Positions 35,205 to 45,244 of a stretch of 64,000 nucleotides of DNA are shown here, in pieces. Numbering within the stretch: position 1 is the first letter of the stretch; every line of letters begins with the position of its first letter. The translations under genes were made by a program, and so were the position numbers. A model generated the notes under the pieces. The model searched no databases. It had not been told where the DNA came from and saw only the letters and a program-made list of their open reading frames with translations. The stretch spans positions 684,786-748,785 of the forward strand of contig NZ_RCDI01000002.1 of the NCBI RefSeq assembly GCF_003675875.1. Direction: 5' to 3'. The stretch comes from Halostella limicola. GTDB taxonomy: Archaea; Halobacteriota; Halobacteria; Halobacteriales; Natronoarchaeaceae.

Positions 35205-36275
35205 ATGACTGAGAGTAACAAACACTACCGGCGGACGTTCATCAAGGGAGCATCAGCTGCAGGAATACTCGGCGTCGCTGGCTGTCTCGATCAGACGGCT
35301 GGCGGTAGTGGTGGTGGTGATGGCGGCGGATCAAACTGGACGCTGGGGACTTCTTCCGAAGGATCGTCTTCGTTCCGTATCGGGTCTACCTGGACACAGT
35401 ATGCCGAGCAGAACGACCTGCTCGACAATGTTGGCGTAGAGGCTGTCGTCACAGAAGGGACCAGCGCTTCCTATCGGCGGCTAGATAACGACGAATTCGA
35501 AATGAGTGGCACAACGACGCAACTGCTAGCCGACTCGCCTGACCAAGGAGCCTTCTCCGACCAATCGTTGCAGGACTTCGATTCGATCCGGCAGGTTCGG
35601 GGGTATATGGGCTTCTACAACTTCGGTGTATACAACGCTGACAAGGTCAGCGGTTGGGACGACCTTGAGGGACGTTCAGTTGCCATCTCCTCGTCCGGGT
35701 CCGGGACTCGACCGCCGGTCGAGTGGCTTGTTGACCAAGAGATCGGTCTGGACAATATCGACAACCGTTACATGGCATTCGCCGACATTCCTGCCGCATT
35801 GCGTTCAGGGCAGGTCGACGCGGCATTCACGTGGACGGTCAATCAGACTATTCCGCAGGGCTGGTTCCAGGAGATCGACGCGACAGTCAACTGGGAACCC
35901 CTGCAGTTCTCGGACTCAACCATCGATAAACTCAACAACGAACTAGGGTACTCTACATACGTCGAACTCGATTCGGAAACCGTCTCTGAGTTCGCCGAGA
36001 ATTATCAGGATCCGATCGATTCGTTCACCCTGACGTACCTCTACGTGGTCAAGAGCGACCGTGATCCAGAGAGGGTTTACGAGATAACGAAGATGACGTA
36101 CGAGCACGGTGAGGATCTGCTTGAAGAGGACGAGGTTATGGGCTTCTTCCCTGACCCTGATGCCTTCCTCGGGACGCTCCACCCCGATGTTCCGGTTCAT
36201 CAGGGAGCGTACGACTACTACACCGAAGAGGGGCTCTGGGAGGACTACGACCTGACTCCCCCGCCCGAAGCTTGA
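35205..36275 (+). CDS. TAXI-family TRAP transporter substrate-binding lipoprotein
   Basis: The protein has 356 residues. A Tat signal (RRTFIKGASAAGILG) ends in a lipobox VAGC, so the mature protein is Tat-exported and lipid-anchored outside. The TAXI fold follows, with the start of the ligand pocket in WTLGTSSEGSSSFRIGSTW and a domain near WDDLEGRSVAISSSGSGTR. TAXI proteins hand dicarboxylates or amino acids to a TRAP permease, here encoded 27 bases downstream. Confidence 0.92.
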   Translation: MTESNKHYRRTFIKGASAAGILGVAGCLDQTAGGSGGGDGGGSNWTLGTSSEGSSSFRIGSTWTQYAEQNDLLDNVGVEAVVTEGTSASYRRLDNDEFEMSGTTTQLLADSPDQGAFSDQSLQDFDSIRQVRGYMGFYNFGVYNADKVSGWDDLEGRSVAISSSGSGTRPPVEWLVDQEIGLDNIDNRYMAFADIPAALRSGQVDAAFTWTVNQTIPQGWFQEIDATVNWEPLQFSDSTIDKLNNELGYSTYVELDSETVSEFAENYQDPIDSFTLTYLYVVKSDRDPERVYEITKMTYEHGEDLLEEDEVMGFFPDPDAFLGTLHPDVPVHQGAYDYYTEEGLWEDYDLTPPPEA

Positions 36276-36302
36276 TTTAGTAGCAGACTCCTTTTTCTAC
36301 AA

Positions 36303-38324
36303 ATGGCTCAAGAAACACCGTCGGACAACAGCCGAACGTTAGAGGATATCGAGCAAACGATAGACGAAAAGTTTAGAGACAACTATGAGGTTTCGATCTG
36401 GAACCAGGGACTACTGGAATTGCTTACGTACGCAATCGCTATCGTCTTCTTTGCGTACCACATGTGGTACGGCTACACGTTTGCGATACCTGGTTCCCGC
36501 CATGGGATCATCCACCTGGCGATGGTCCTCTCGCTCTGGGGAATCATTCAGATGCTCGGCGTCGACCGGTCGTCGTGGCAGGGGAAGATAAAAACGGCCG
36601 CATACGGGCTCTACAGTGTGGTGTCGGTGATACCGCTATATATCATCCAAGACAACTTCGACAGCATCGTGATGGCCGCGGGTATCTACCAAGATACCTA
36701 TGTATATCTGGGAATCTTGGTCATCGCGTTAGTGATGATCGCGCTCCTACACATTTCCCGGCTCATCACTGGCGTTGTACTGTTCGGTCTCGTCTACTCG
36801 TACTTCGGCCCGATGATGCCGGGGATCCTAGCCCACCGCGGCCTAACGCCCCGGCGGATCATCACAATGAACACCCTTGAGATGCAGGGTCTGTTCGGGA
36901 CGCTGTTGCAGATTTCGGCGACCTGGGTCGTCATCTTCCTCCTGCTGGCTGGCCTGATGGAGAAATACGGCGGGATGGCGACGTTCATTAAGGGAATGAC
37001 CCGCCTGGCCGCACGCCGCAAGCACATCGAGATCGGGCAAGTGGCCGTCGCCGCGAGCATGTTTATGGGGTCGATCAATGGTTCGACCGCCGCGAACACT
37101 GCGACGACCGGTGCGTTCACCATCCCGCTGATGAAAGAAAACGGCTACCGGGCGAAGGTCGCAGCCGCAATCGAGGCGGTCGCCTCATGCGGCGGTCAGG
37201 TCCTGCCCCCGATCATGGGCGCAGGCGCCTTCCTGATGGCGGAGCTCATCGATCCAAACTACTCCGACATCGTCGTCGGCGCCGTCGCTCCCGCGCTACT
37301 GTTCTTCCTGACAGTCGCAGTGTCTATCTCGCTCGGCACTAGTCACACTGTAGGACAGAACATCCGGACGACGCCCGACTCTCGGAGCGCCTTCAAGCGG
37401 GTCTTCGACATATTCTGGCATTTCGAGTACTTGGGGATGTTCGCCGTTCTGCTCTGGTACTTAATCGGGATCGGGGCAGACCCGATGGTCGCTGGGTTTT
37501 ACAGCATCCTCGCGCTGATGGTGTTGCGCCTAGTGAGAGTCGCCCTCGAAATCGTTACCGGGGACGACGAGGCCCAACCGGCCCTGAAGCAGTACCTCCG
37601 CGAGTCACTTGAGGGCCTTCGGCGCGGTGCTGAGGCGACGCTCGACATCACCATCCTCCTGGCGAGCCTTGGCATCGTCATCCGGGCGCTTATTGTCACT
37701 GGCTTCGCCCAGCAGCTCTCGTCGTACCTCGTTCTCCTGTCGGGCGGTAGCGTCATCGTGATGCTGTTCCTTGCAATGCTATCGGCGATCGCGTTCGGCA
37801 TGGGTATGTCGACGACGGCCGCGTACATGATCGTCGCCGTGTTGGTCGCACCGTCGCTGACCGAGATCGGTGTCAACGAGTTCACCGCTCACATGTACGT
37901 GTTCTACTTCGCTATCGTCTCGAACATCACTCCCCCGATCGCGTTGTCGGTTATCATCGGTCAGGGTATCGCAGGGTCGGACTTCTGGGAAACCGCGCTG
38001 GAGGCGTTACGGATCGGCTTCCCGATGTTCCTGATCCCGTTCGCGTTCTTCTACAACGAGGCGCTACTGTACCCCGGACCGATGACAATCGTCGCGTTCC
38101 TAATCGTGTTCGCCGGATTCATCGCCGTCAGCATTGGCCTCATGGGTCGCGTTCAGCAGGAGATTCCTGGGTACATGCGGGTCGCATTCGTAGCACTCGG
38201 GCTAGGCGCCATCTTTGTGCCGGCGATGATCGGTCAGGCAGTCATCGCCGCCGCTATCGTCGCCGGAATTGCCTACTTCCTGCGCACCACTGAAATCAGC
38301 ACGATGCAGACGACCGAAGGATAG
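36303..38324 (+). CDS. TRAP transporter fused permease (DctQM type)
   Basis: The protein has 673 residues and many membrane helices: a four-helix small subunit at the N-terminus (about 40-165) fused to a large DctM-like subunit (about 170-560). Conserved signatures include MGSINGSTAANTATTGAFTIP, AIEAVASCGGQVLPPIMGAGAFLMAE and GMGMSTTAAYMIVAV. It uses an ion gradient to import the substrate bound by the upstream TAXI protein. A short extra membrane tail follows (about 590-665). The small cupin gene starts 65 bases on. Confidence 0.93.
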   Translation: MAQETPSDNSRTLEDIEQTIDEKFRDNYEVSIWNQGLLELLTYAIAIVFFAYHMWYGYTFAIPGSRHGIIHLAMVLSLWGIIQMLGVDRSSWQGKIKTAAYGLYSVVSVIPLYIIQDNFDSIVMAAGIYQDTYVYLGILVIALVMIALLHISRLITGVVLFGLVYSYFGPMMPGILAHRGLTPRRIITMNTLEMQGLFGTLLQISATWVVIFLLLAGLMEKYGGMATFIKGMTRLAARRKHIEIGQVAVAASMFMGSINGSTAANTATTGAFTIPLMKENGYRAKVAAAIEAVASCGGQVLPPIMGAGAFLMAELIDPNYSDIVVGAVAPALLFFLTVAVSISLGTSHTVGQNIRTTPDSRSAFKRVFDIFWHFEYLGMFAVLLWYLIGIGADPMVAGFYSILALMVLRLVRVALEIVTGDDEAQPALKQYLRESLEGLRRGAEATLDITILLASLGIVIRALIVTGFAQQLSSYLVLLSGGSVIVMLFLAMLSAIAFGMGMSTTAAYMIVAVLVAPSLTEIGVNEFTAHMYVFYFAIVSNITPPIALSVIIGQGIAGSDFWETALEALRIGFPMFLIPFAFFYNEALLYPGPMTIVAFLIVFAGFIAVSIGLMGRVQQEIPGYMRVAFVALGLGAIFVPAMIGQAVIAAAIVAGIAYFLRTTEISTMQTTEG

Positions 38325-38389
38325 GTGTCGACCACTTCTGTCGGCTTTTCAGTGATTGTTTTTATTATGTACGAAGATAATGGACTTGT

Positions 38390-38800
38390 ATGGCTGATGG
38401 ATGGCAATTGCTCCAAGCGGCGGAGAATGACCCAGAGGACGAGAAACCCGGTCGACGGTGGGAACTATCGCCTGAACTAGGTATCGATGCGTTCAATATT
38501 AACGTCGCCGTCCTTGAGCCCGGCGAACGGCTCTCCCAGAACCACTTCCATTACCATGAGGAACAGGAAGAACTCATTCACGTCGCTGTCGGCCGTTGCA
38601 AGGTCGAAGTGGCAAACGACCGCTTCGACGTCGACGACGGAGACACAGTCCGCTTCGATGCCGGCGAAACCGGTGTCCACCTCGTGCATAATCCCTTCGA
38701 CGAGCCCTGCCGTATTATTGCAATCGGATGGCCGCCAGAGGGACGGTATCCCGTCGAGAAGGTAAAGACGCGCGATGAACTGCTCGAAGAACGGGAGTGA
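38390..38800 (+). CDS. cupin-domain protein
   Basis: A 136-residue single-cupin protein. The first cupin motif is present in the segment NHFHYHEEQEELIHVAVGRC (metal ligands His, His, Glu) and the second in DDGDTVRFDAGETGVHLVHNP (His). Such proteins bind a metal and act as dioxygenases, isomerases or sensors. It follows the TRAP permease on the same strand; a role with the same substrate is likely but not shown. Confidence 0.85.
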   Translation: MADGWQLLQAAENDPEDEKPGRRWELSPELGIDAFNINVAVLEPGERLSQNHFHYHEEQEELIHVAVGRCKVEVANDRFDVDDGDTVRFDAGETGVHLVHNPFDEPCRIIAIGWPPEGRYPVEKVKTRDELLEERE

Positions 38801-39054
38801 TCAGCTATCGATGATAATTGTCACGAAAGCGTATTAGCGCCTATTTTCTAGCCATCCGCGTGAACCTTGATAACATCGATATGGGCTAGAAGCATCTATT
38901 TGATTGAGATAGGTCTCGTTTATGTGGGGTACGAAATCAAGAGTAAACCCAACAGAGATGCCCGTCGTTCAGATCGGGTTTTCGAAGTGTTCTGGCCAGA
39001 CCGAGAGCGGGTTCCAACGGGAATATTAAGTTGCCAGCCGATCATATGTTGAAT

Positions 39055-39492
39055 ATGCCTGAACTTCTCGTTCCGATAGACGAGCAGGAACAACCAGCTC
39101 AACGGATTGTGGATGGAATCGCAGGTTTCCCGTTTGATCCCGAAGAGACCCGTCTCACGGTACTGAACGTCTTTGAGGAGTTCGAAGTGACGAGCGGGGA
39201 GTGGTCGACCATCGAGTCAGACGATTTCTACAACGAAGAAGAGTTCCCTGAAAACGTCGCGCGGACCGCCGCAAAACTGTCTGACTTCGGCTATACAGTC
39301 GACGTTCGCCGAGAGCATGGCGACCCAACGGAGGAAATCATCAGCCTTGCTCACGAACTCGATGTGGATGCAATCGCCATCGCCGGACGACAGCGTAGCC
39401 CAGTTGGTAAGGCACTTCTGGGAAGTGTGACTCAAGAGGTGATCCTCACGGCCGACCGCCCCATCCTCGTCTTCCCGAAGGATGAGGACTGA
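39055..39492 (+). CDS. UspA-type universal stress protein
   Basis: The protein has 145 residues from the ATG at 39055 (TTG 39031 and ATG 39046 are in frame but leave an unusual start). The Usp fold is visible: the first strand ELLVPIDEQ, the helix EFPENVARTAAKLSDFGY and the last part with GDPTEEIISLAHELDVDAIAIAGRQRSPVGKALLGSVTQEVILTADRPILV. The G-2x-G-9x-G(S/T) type ATP motif is only partly kept (GRQRSPVGKALLGSV). A function under stress is typical of the family. Confidence 0.88.
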   Translation: MPELLVPIDEQEQPAQRIVDGIAGFPFDPEETRLTVLNVFEEFEVTSGEWSTIESDDFYNEEEFPENVARTAAKLSDFGYTVDVRREHGDPTEEIISLAHELDVDAIAIAGRQRSPVGKALLGSVTQEVILTADRPILVFPKDED

Positions 39493-39563
39493 CCGTCCTC
39501 CGGGCGTCCCTTGACCTCGTGACGATCGGCGACCGAACGTCGTCTTGATTGCGAAGCCGCTAA

Positions 39564-39881
39564 CCGTGGGCTGTCACCGGCGGCGGAGCCCTGAAACTGT
39601 TCATCGCCATATTAGTCGCCGGTTTTTTCTTCTCCGGGTTCATCCCTCTCCACTCTGCGTTCGGCGTCGACGCTGCACCGAAATTTAGTGGACCGGCAAG
39701 CGCGATCGCAACCGCTGCTACCTATCTCGGCATGGCCGTGGGCCCAGTCAGTATCGGCCTCCTCGCGGAAAAGATAGAACTCGCGTTGGCAATGATGATC
39801 CCGATTGGTCTCCTCGTTTGCCTTATTGCCGTTTTCGTTGTCGCTCGACTCACTGTTACGGACACAGCGGTTCACGGATAA
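39564..39881 (+). pseudogene. C-terminal fragment of an MFS transporter
   Basis: After an in-frame stop at 39561-39563 a frame runs 106 codons to TAA. It has three membrane segments (KLFIAILVAGFFFSGFIPLH, SAIATAATYLGMAVGPVSIG, LAMMIPIGLLVCLIAVFVV), the pattern of the last helices of an MFS carrier. No start codon or N-terminal helices exist, so the gene is truncated. It seems a different carrier from the intact one at 32.8 kb. Confidence 0.65.
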
Positions 39882-40140
39882 CATCCAACTTGGAACGATG
39901 ATCTCGACCAGCGGACCGAATAGACATTGATGAGATCCATCCGGTATGATATTTCGTAGCATCACAGAGCCAGTTCCGGAGTGATGGGCTGAAAACGGAT
40001 AGAAAACTTACTCCGAGAATAGGACTTATATTGGCGGATCTCCCATAAGGACGTAATCATGGCTATTCTTGACGTGATCAAGCTGACGACATATACCATA
40101 TCTGTGGAAAGAAACTGTTCAAAAGGATCCAGATAGAAGG

Positions 40141-43100
40141 ATGACCGCAGATTCCAACACGCCGGTTGAGGTATCACCGGCCGCCGACGATCGTGCAGAG
40201 TACGACTACGTCTCCGATGACGTCGAACGCCCCGGATTAGTCGAAGATCTCCGCGGTCGTATTGACGGCGACGTTCGCTTCGATACGTACACGCGACAGC
40301 TGTACGCGACAGACGCCAGCGCCTACGAACAAACGCCGATCGGCGTTGTCTATCCGACATCGACTGACGACGTCTCGGCAGTCGTTACCTACTGCGCCAT
40401 GCGAGAGATTCCTGTCCTCCCGCGTGGAGGCGGAACCAGTCTAGCCGGCCAGGCAGTGAACGAGGCTGTCGTTCTGGACTTCACGCGATACATGGATGAT
40501 ATCATCTCAGTCTCGACCGACGCTCGTCGCGTCCGGGTGCAACCGGGGACAGTTCTTGCCGACCTCAACCGAAGACTCGCTCCGCACAGTCTCAAGTTTG
40601 CGCCCGATCCGGCTGCCGGTGACCGCAGCGCTATCGGCGGTGCCATCGGCAACAACTCGACTGGGGCTCACTCACTCGTCTACGGGAAGACCGACGCCTA
40701 CATCGAGGAGTGCGAAGTCGTCCTCGCAGACGGCACTGTCGCAACACTCGGCGATACTGAAGTCCAGACTCTGCGCGAGGAAGCCGACCTCGATGGAGAC
40801 CTGCTCGAACGCGTGTACGCCGAGGTCGTCCGCATCCTTGACGAGGAAGCTGACGAAGTTCGGGAGCGATTTCCCGATCTGAAGCGCAATGTCTCCGGTT
40901 ACAACCTCGACGTACTCGTCGAGGAAGCGGAGACCGGGACCGTTAACCTCGCCCGGCTACTCGCAGGTAGCGAGGGAACGCTAGCGGTCGTCACTGAAGC
41001 CGAACTGTCGCTCGCACCTGTTCCGGAGACGAAATCAGTGTCGTTGCTGTTCTACGAGAGCGTCCTCGACGCTGTCACCGACGTTCAGCACGTCCTCGAC
41101 CATGAACCGGCAGCAGTCGAACTCATCGATGATGTGCTTCTCGGACTGGCACGAGATACCGCCGACTTCGAGGCGGTAGCATCGCTTGTTCCGTCGGAGG
41201 CTCAGGCGGCGCTGTTGGTAGAGTTTTACGCCGATAACGACGAACATGGCTGCGAACTGACGGCCGACTTGCTCGCCGATCGCGTCCCCGTAGCTGCCAC
41301 GGAAGCCACACCGAGCGGCGGGCGGCCGACCGCTGACGAAACGCTCGCGCTCGCAGGCCATGAGGCACACGATGAAGTTGACCGCGACAAGTTCTGGAAG
41401 CTTCGGAAGGCCGGTCTCCCCATCCTCCTGTCGCGTACGTCCGACGAGAAGCACATCAGCTTTATCGAGGACTGTGCTATCCCGCCGGAGCACCTTCCCC
41501 AGTTTGTTGAGCGTTTTCAGACATTGCTTGCGGAGAAAGACCGGGACGTCGACGCGGCTTTCTACGCACACGCCGGTCCAGGTGTCCTACATGTCCGTCC
41601 TCTCGTCAACACAAAGGCTGCCGAGGACAGGAAGGATATGGTAGCTATCGCCGACGCAGTGACCGACATGGTCGTCGAGTTCGGTGGGAGCGTCTCCGGC
41701 GAACACGGTGACGGTCGCGCCCGTACCCAGTGGAACCGGAAACTGTACGGCGATGCCGTCTGGCAGGCATTCCGTGATCTTAAGTCCGCATTTGATCCAG
41801 ACTGGATACTGAACCCCGGGAACGTCTGCGGCGACCACGACATGACCGACAACCTCCGATACGATGACGCATACGCCCATGACGCAGGTTTCGACCCTGC
41901 GCTTAACTGGGAGAACGAGAACGGCATGCAGGGGATGGTCGAACTCTGTCACGGCTGTGGCGGCTGTCGTGGCGGCCAAGAGACGACAGGCGGCGTGATG
42001 TGTCCCACCTTCCGCGCCGTCGAGGAGGAGAGTACGGCCACCCGCGGCCGGGCGAATCTCCTCCGACAGGCTATGAGCGGTGATCTTCCTGATAATCCCA
42101 CCGACGACGAATTTGTCGACGAGGTACTTGACCTCTGTATCGGCTGCAAAGGCTGTGCGAAGGACTGCCCCAGTGAGGTGGACATGGCGAAGCTCAAAAC
42201 GGAAGTGATGCACGCCCGTCATCAGGAACACGGAGCTAGCCTCCGCGACAAAATCTTCGCCAACGTAGACACGCTGGCAGCACTCGGGAGTGCGTTTGCG
42301 CCCCTGTCCAACGTCGCGCAATCGCTACCAGGTGCGGATACTTTCACTGAGAAAGTTATCGGCATCGCCAGCGAGCGTTCGCTCCCGAGTTTCCATCGTG
42401 AGACGGTTCAGGACTGGTTCGATGCGCGTGGCGGACCGAAAATCTCAGCCTCCGAAGCCGATCGCAAGGCGGTCTTCTTCGCCGACACGTATACGAACTA
42501 CAGCCATCCAGAGGTTGGAAAATCTGCGATACGTGTTCTTGAGGCTGCAGGCGTTCACGTGACCGTGGCTGATAACACAGACAGCGGCCGTCCTGCGCTC
42601 TCGAAGGGGTTCATCGACGAAGCACGCGATACCGTTGAGGAGAACGTTTCTAAACTTTGGCCACAAGTCAGTGAGGGTCGGGAGATCGTCCTCGTGGAAC
42701 CGTCCGACGCTGTCATGTTCCAGTCTGATGCCCTTGACCTTTGTTCCGGGGACCGTGTCGAAGCGATCGCAGAGAACACTTACGGCGTCTGCGAATATCT
42801 GGATACGTTTCGCCTCGACGAGAATATCGATTGGAAGGTACCATCGGACTCACTAGTCTATCACGGTCACTGTCATCAGAAGGCGACGAAGAAAGATCAT
42901 CACGCCGTCGGTATTCTTCGTCGTGCAGGCTATCCGGTTGATCCAGTGGACTCTGGTTGTTGTGGCATGGCAGGGAGTTTCGGCTATGAGGCTGAACATT
43001 ACTCTCTGAGTCGTGCTATCGGTGACATTCTCTTCGATCAGATAGAACAGAGCAACGGGCAAGTCGTCACTGCCCCGGGTGCGTCCTGCCGAACCCAACT

Positions 43101-43215
43101 CAGTGACGGCCCAGTTGATTCAGTTCCAGCGGACAGCGAATTGGCCGAAACATTATCTAATAGTAAGAAACCGCCGACGCCAGTCGAACTGCTAGATCTC
43201 GCTCTTTCTTCTTGA
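40141..43215 (+). CDS. FAD- and Fe-S-binding D-2-hydroxyacid (D-lactate type) dehydrogenase
   Basis: A 1024-residue fusion of GlcD- and GlpC-like parts. The FAD domain (about 40-290) has PRGGGTSLAGQAVN, and the FAD-oxidase C-terminal domain extends to about 570 (GEHGDGRAR). Then comes a ferredoxin-like part with two Cys groups (CHGCGGC... and CIGCKGCAKDCP) for 4Fe-4S clusters. The end has CCG-type domains (HGHCHQK, GCCGMAGSFGYE). It should oxidise D-lactate or a similar 2-hydroxyacid and pass electrons to the quinone pool from the membrane surface. It stands alone but follows the TRAP/cupin/Usp genes; a shared substrate is plausible. Confidence 0.93.
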   Translation: MTADSNTPVEVSPAADDRAEYDYVSDDVERPGLVEDLRGRIDGDVRFDTYTRQLYATDASAYEQTPIGVVYPTSTDDVSAVVTYCAMREIPVLPRGGGTSLAGQAVNEAVVLDFTRYMDDIISVSTDARRVRVQPGTVLADLNRRLAPHSLKFAPDPAAGDRSAIGGAIGNNSTGAHSLVYGKTDAYIEECEVVLADGTVATLGDTEVQTLREEADLDGDLLERVYAEVVRILDEEADEVRERFPDLKRNVSGYNLDVLVEEAETGTVNLARLLAGSEGTLAVVTEAELSLAPVPETKSVSLLFYESVLDAVTDVQHVLDHEPAAVELIDDVLLGLARDTADFEAVASLVPSEAQAALLVEFYADNDEHGCELTADLLADRVPVAATEATPSGGRPTADETLALAGHEAHDEVDRDKFWKLRKAGLPILLSRTSDEKHISFIEDCAIPPEHLPQFVERFQTLLAEKDRDVDAAFYAHAGPGVLHVRPLVNTKAAEDRKDMVAIADAVTDMVVEFGGSVSGEHGDGRARTQWNRKLYGDAVWQAFRDLKSAFDPDWILNPGNVCGDHDMTDNLRYDDAYAHDAGFDPALNWENENGMQGMVELCHGCGGCRGGQETTGGVMCPTFRAVEEESTATRGRANLLRQAMSGDLPDNPTDDEFVDEVLDLCIGCKGCAKDCPSEVDMAKLKTEVMHARHQEHGASLRDKIFANVDTLAALGSAFAPLSNVAQSLPGADTFTEKVIGIASERSLPSFHRETVQDWFDARGGPKISASEADRKAVFFADTYTNYSHPEVGKSAIRVLEAAGVHVTVADNTDSGRPALSKGFIDEARDTVEENVSKLWPQVSEGREIVLVEPSDAVMFQSDALDLCSGDRVEAIAENTYGVCEYLDTFRLDENIDWKVPSDSLVYHGHCHQKATKKDHHAVGILRRAGYPVDPVDSGCCGMAGSFGYEAEHYSLSRAIGDILFDQIEQSNGQVVTAPGASCRTQLSDGPVDSVPADSELAETLSNSKKPPTPVELLDLALSS

Positions 43216-43225
43216 ATATCATATC

Positions 43226-43237
43226 CCGATATATCGG
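43226..43237. promoter_or_regulatory. perfect 12-bp palindrome after the dehydrogenase gene
   Basis: CCGATATATCGG reads the same on both strands, starting 11 bases past the stop codon. It may be part of a terminator or a protein-binding site. Confidence 0.35.
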
Positions 43238-43596
43238 AATATTTCTGGTGTGGCTGATTCGGTATTTGCGTTATCCCTGTGATTTATTACTATGGATACG
43301 CCACGATAACACGCCGTCGTGTGGTGACCAGCCCTTTAAAAGCAATGATGCCGCAGATCCGGCATTGTCACGACGGTATCACTGGCTCCCACCAGTTTGT
43401 GAGCGAATGGGGTCACGATCTTTACCCATAGGCGGCAACCCTACGCTCACAAATTTACTTGGAGAGATAGTTGCCAGGAATATGTAGAGTTTTGATCCCT
43501 CAATCAGGGCTTTAGATCTTGATAGAGTAAATCCCCTGTCCGTTAGATAACTATTCACTTGATATATATCAGATTCATCTGTACTGGCAGCGTAGG

Positions 43597-43917
43597 ATCC
43601 GGCCCGCAGGAGCCGGTCGAGGAAATATACGAGATGTTCCGAGAGCAGCGTGACTACGTCGTCGACCGTATCGAGGCCATCGACGAACTCTCCTGTCGGC
43701 GGCCAGAGGAGGCATTCTACCCGTTTGTCGATCCGGACGTCGAGGCGTCGAGTCTCGCCGCCGCGAAGGAACTGCTGACCGACTACGGCATCGTTCTCGC
43801 GCTGGGCGATGGGTTTGGCGACGCAGACGAAGGACAACTTCGACTGTGTTTCGCCAACGATAGGGACCGTCTCGGACCGGCTTCGACCGCATTGAACACT
43901 TCTTCGACGTCCGTTGA
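43597..43917 (+). pseudogene. decayed copy of the C-terminal third of the class I aminotransferase
   Basis: This stretch matches 63031-63349 closely at the DNA level (for example VDPDVEASSL and AKELLTDYG are unchanged). One base has been lost near 43872 (RLG instead of RLETG), after which the correct frame resumes in frame shift as FDRIEHFFDVR and a TGA at 43915. The N-terminal two thirds, including the PLP lysine, are gone. It lies in a gene-poor region next to other relics. Confidence 0.85.
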
Positions 43918-44041
43918 CAGCGAGGTAACACCGAAGTACAGTGCCTGTCGATCCGGTATCGCAGCGCTTCGGACCTGATATCTAGGTCGGAACCTCGTCG
44001 GCGGGCCTCTGATGGACGACACCACTATCGAGAGTCCGTAA

Positions 44042-44362
44042 CGCAGTGGTCTGTCTCGTCACCTGTTACGTGGTACCGCGACCACCGGGGAGGAGCGCTG
44101 GTACTTCGAGACGCAAGGAAGGACGCTGACCCCGAGCATCAAGAACAGCGTCGCTTGGGAGTCTGACTCGCTCGAAGTCGTCTACGCGCTGTGTCTCGCC
44201 GACGGCGAATGCCTGTTCCGATCGGATGCACTGGCCGACAAGGGACAGCGATTGGTCTCTCGCCCGGGCGACATCCTCGGCGTGAACGACTGGAAGTCAG
44301 TGAGCAACTACCAGATCCGCTGGACTAGAGAGCGCCGTCAATCGACTGCTACGCCTACGTGA
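44042..44362 (+). pseudogene. unrecognised protein fragment without start
   Basis: Between stops a 106-codon frame has a natural composition (EERWYFETQGRTLTPSIKNS, LEVVYALCLADGECLF, GDILGVNDWKSVSNYQIRW) but no ATG or GTG near its beginning. It appears to be the C-terminal part of a protein lost upstream. I do not recognise the family. Confidence 0.4.
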
Positions 44363-45016
44363 ATAACTGAATGTCCAAGAAGATATAGTTTCGAGTTTCG
44401 TACTCATAGGATTGACCCTGAGCCAACCGCCAATCAAGACCTTCTGACCGATCGTGGCGTCGACGGACGAATCGATAGCACGGCTGTGCGTCGCTTTCCG
44501 AACATCTACGACACCTTTCTTTCACCGGATGGTTCATACAAAGAGGGCCAGCATACGTAGTGCTCGGTCGACGATGGGACGAATTCAACAATCTTTCTTC
44601 TGGAGTTTTTAGAGCTGGGAGATGTATTTCTAAATATCCCAGATTAGGGCTTGGTGAGGTCATGAAAAGGCATATTTCCACAACCGATAGGAATTATTAG
44701 AAGTTAGCAGAGTAGATTTACAGTAGATGTAGAGCCACCGGATCTCTCCGATTGTGTCTCGAGTGACTGCGCCTGTCAACCGGATCAGTGATCGTAGCCG
44801 CCACTAACTTTTTCAGACGTTATCTGTCTCGTGAACGGTCGCAAGATCGCCGTCGTGAACGGATTCTGCCCGCTGATAACCGTGTGAATATACTTTCCGT
44901 CGTACTCCGCGGACTCTCAGGTCACCCAACCGGATTACAGTCGACCTCCGTGACAGACTGTTTGCCGTCATTCTAAGGAAACGAACAACTAACTCCGTAC
45001 TCCCAGAAACGAATGC
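44363..45016. other. gene-poor stretch, no gene recognised
   Basis: About 650 bases with short frames on both strands, none convincing. A minus-strand frame from 45109 to 44813 begins in the 124-bp repeat and may be a relic of a small gene. Confidence 0.4.
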
Positions 45017-45140
45017 GTCGTCGGGCGGCAGCGGCGGGACGGCGCTGTCGGCAGCGTCGGGCGCTCGGTCGGGCTCCACGGTGAGCTCCAGTGAGGGAGA
45101 ATCGGGCACGGGGTGTCTTGCCGCCAGCCATTATTTAAAA
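45017..45140. repeat. 124-bp diverged direct repeat, copy 1
   Basis: The stretch aligns base for base without net gaps to 60617-60740, sharing long runs such as CGGCAGCGG, GCCGCCAG and CATTATTTAAA. Minus-strand frames in both copies encode related peptides (PSLELT, DAA.SAVPP). It lies 105 bases beyond the end of the MmsA-type gene. Confidence 0.7.
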
Positions 45141-45244
45141 CTTCATAACGCGAATATAATATCTGGATAAAGGCCAGTGATGGTATGGGGTAGCTTATTA
45201 GGCGGCTACCGATTGGCCCGTCTCTCAGACGAAAAAGCGTCCGT

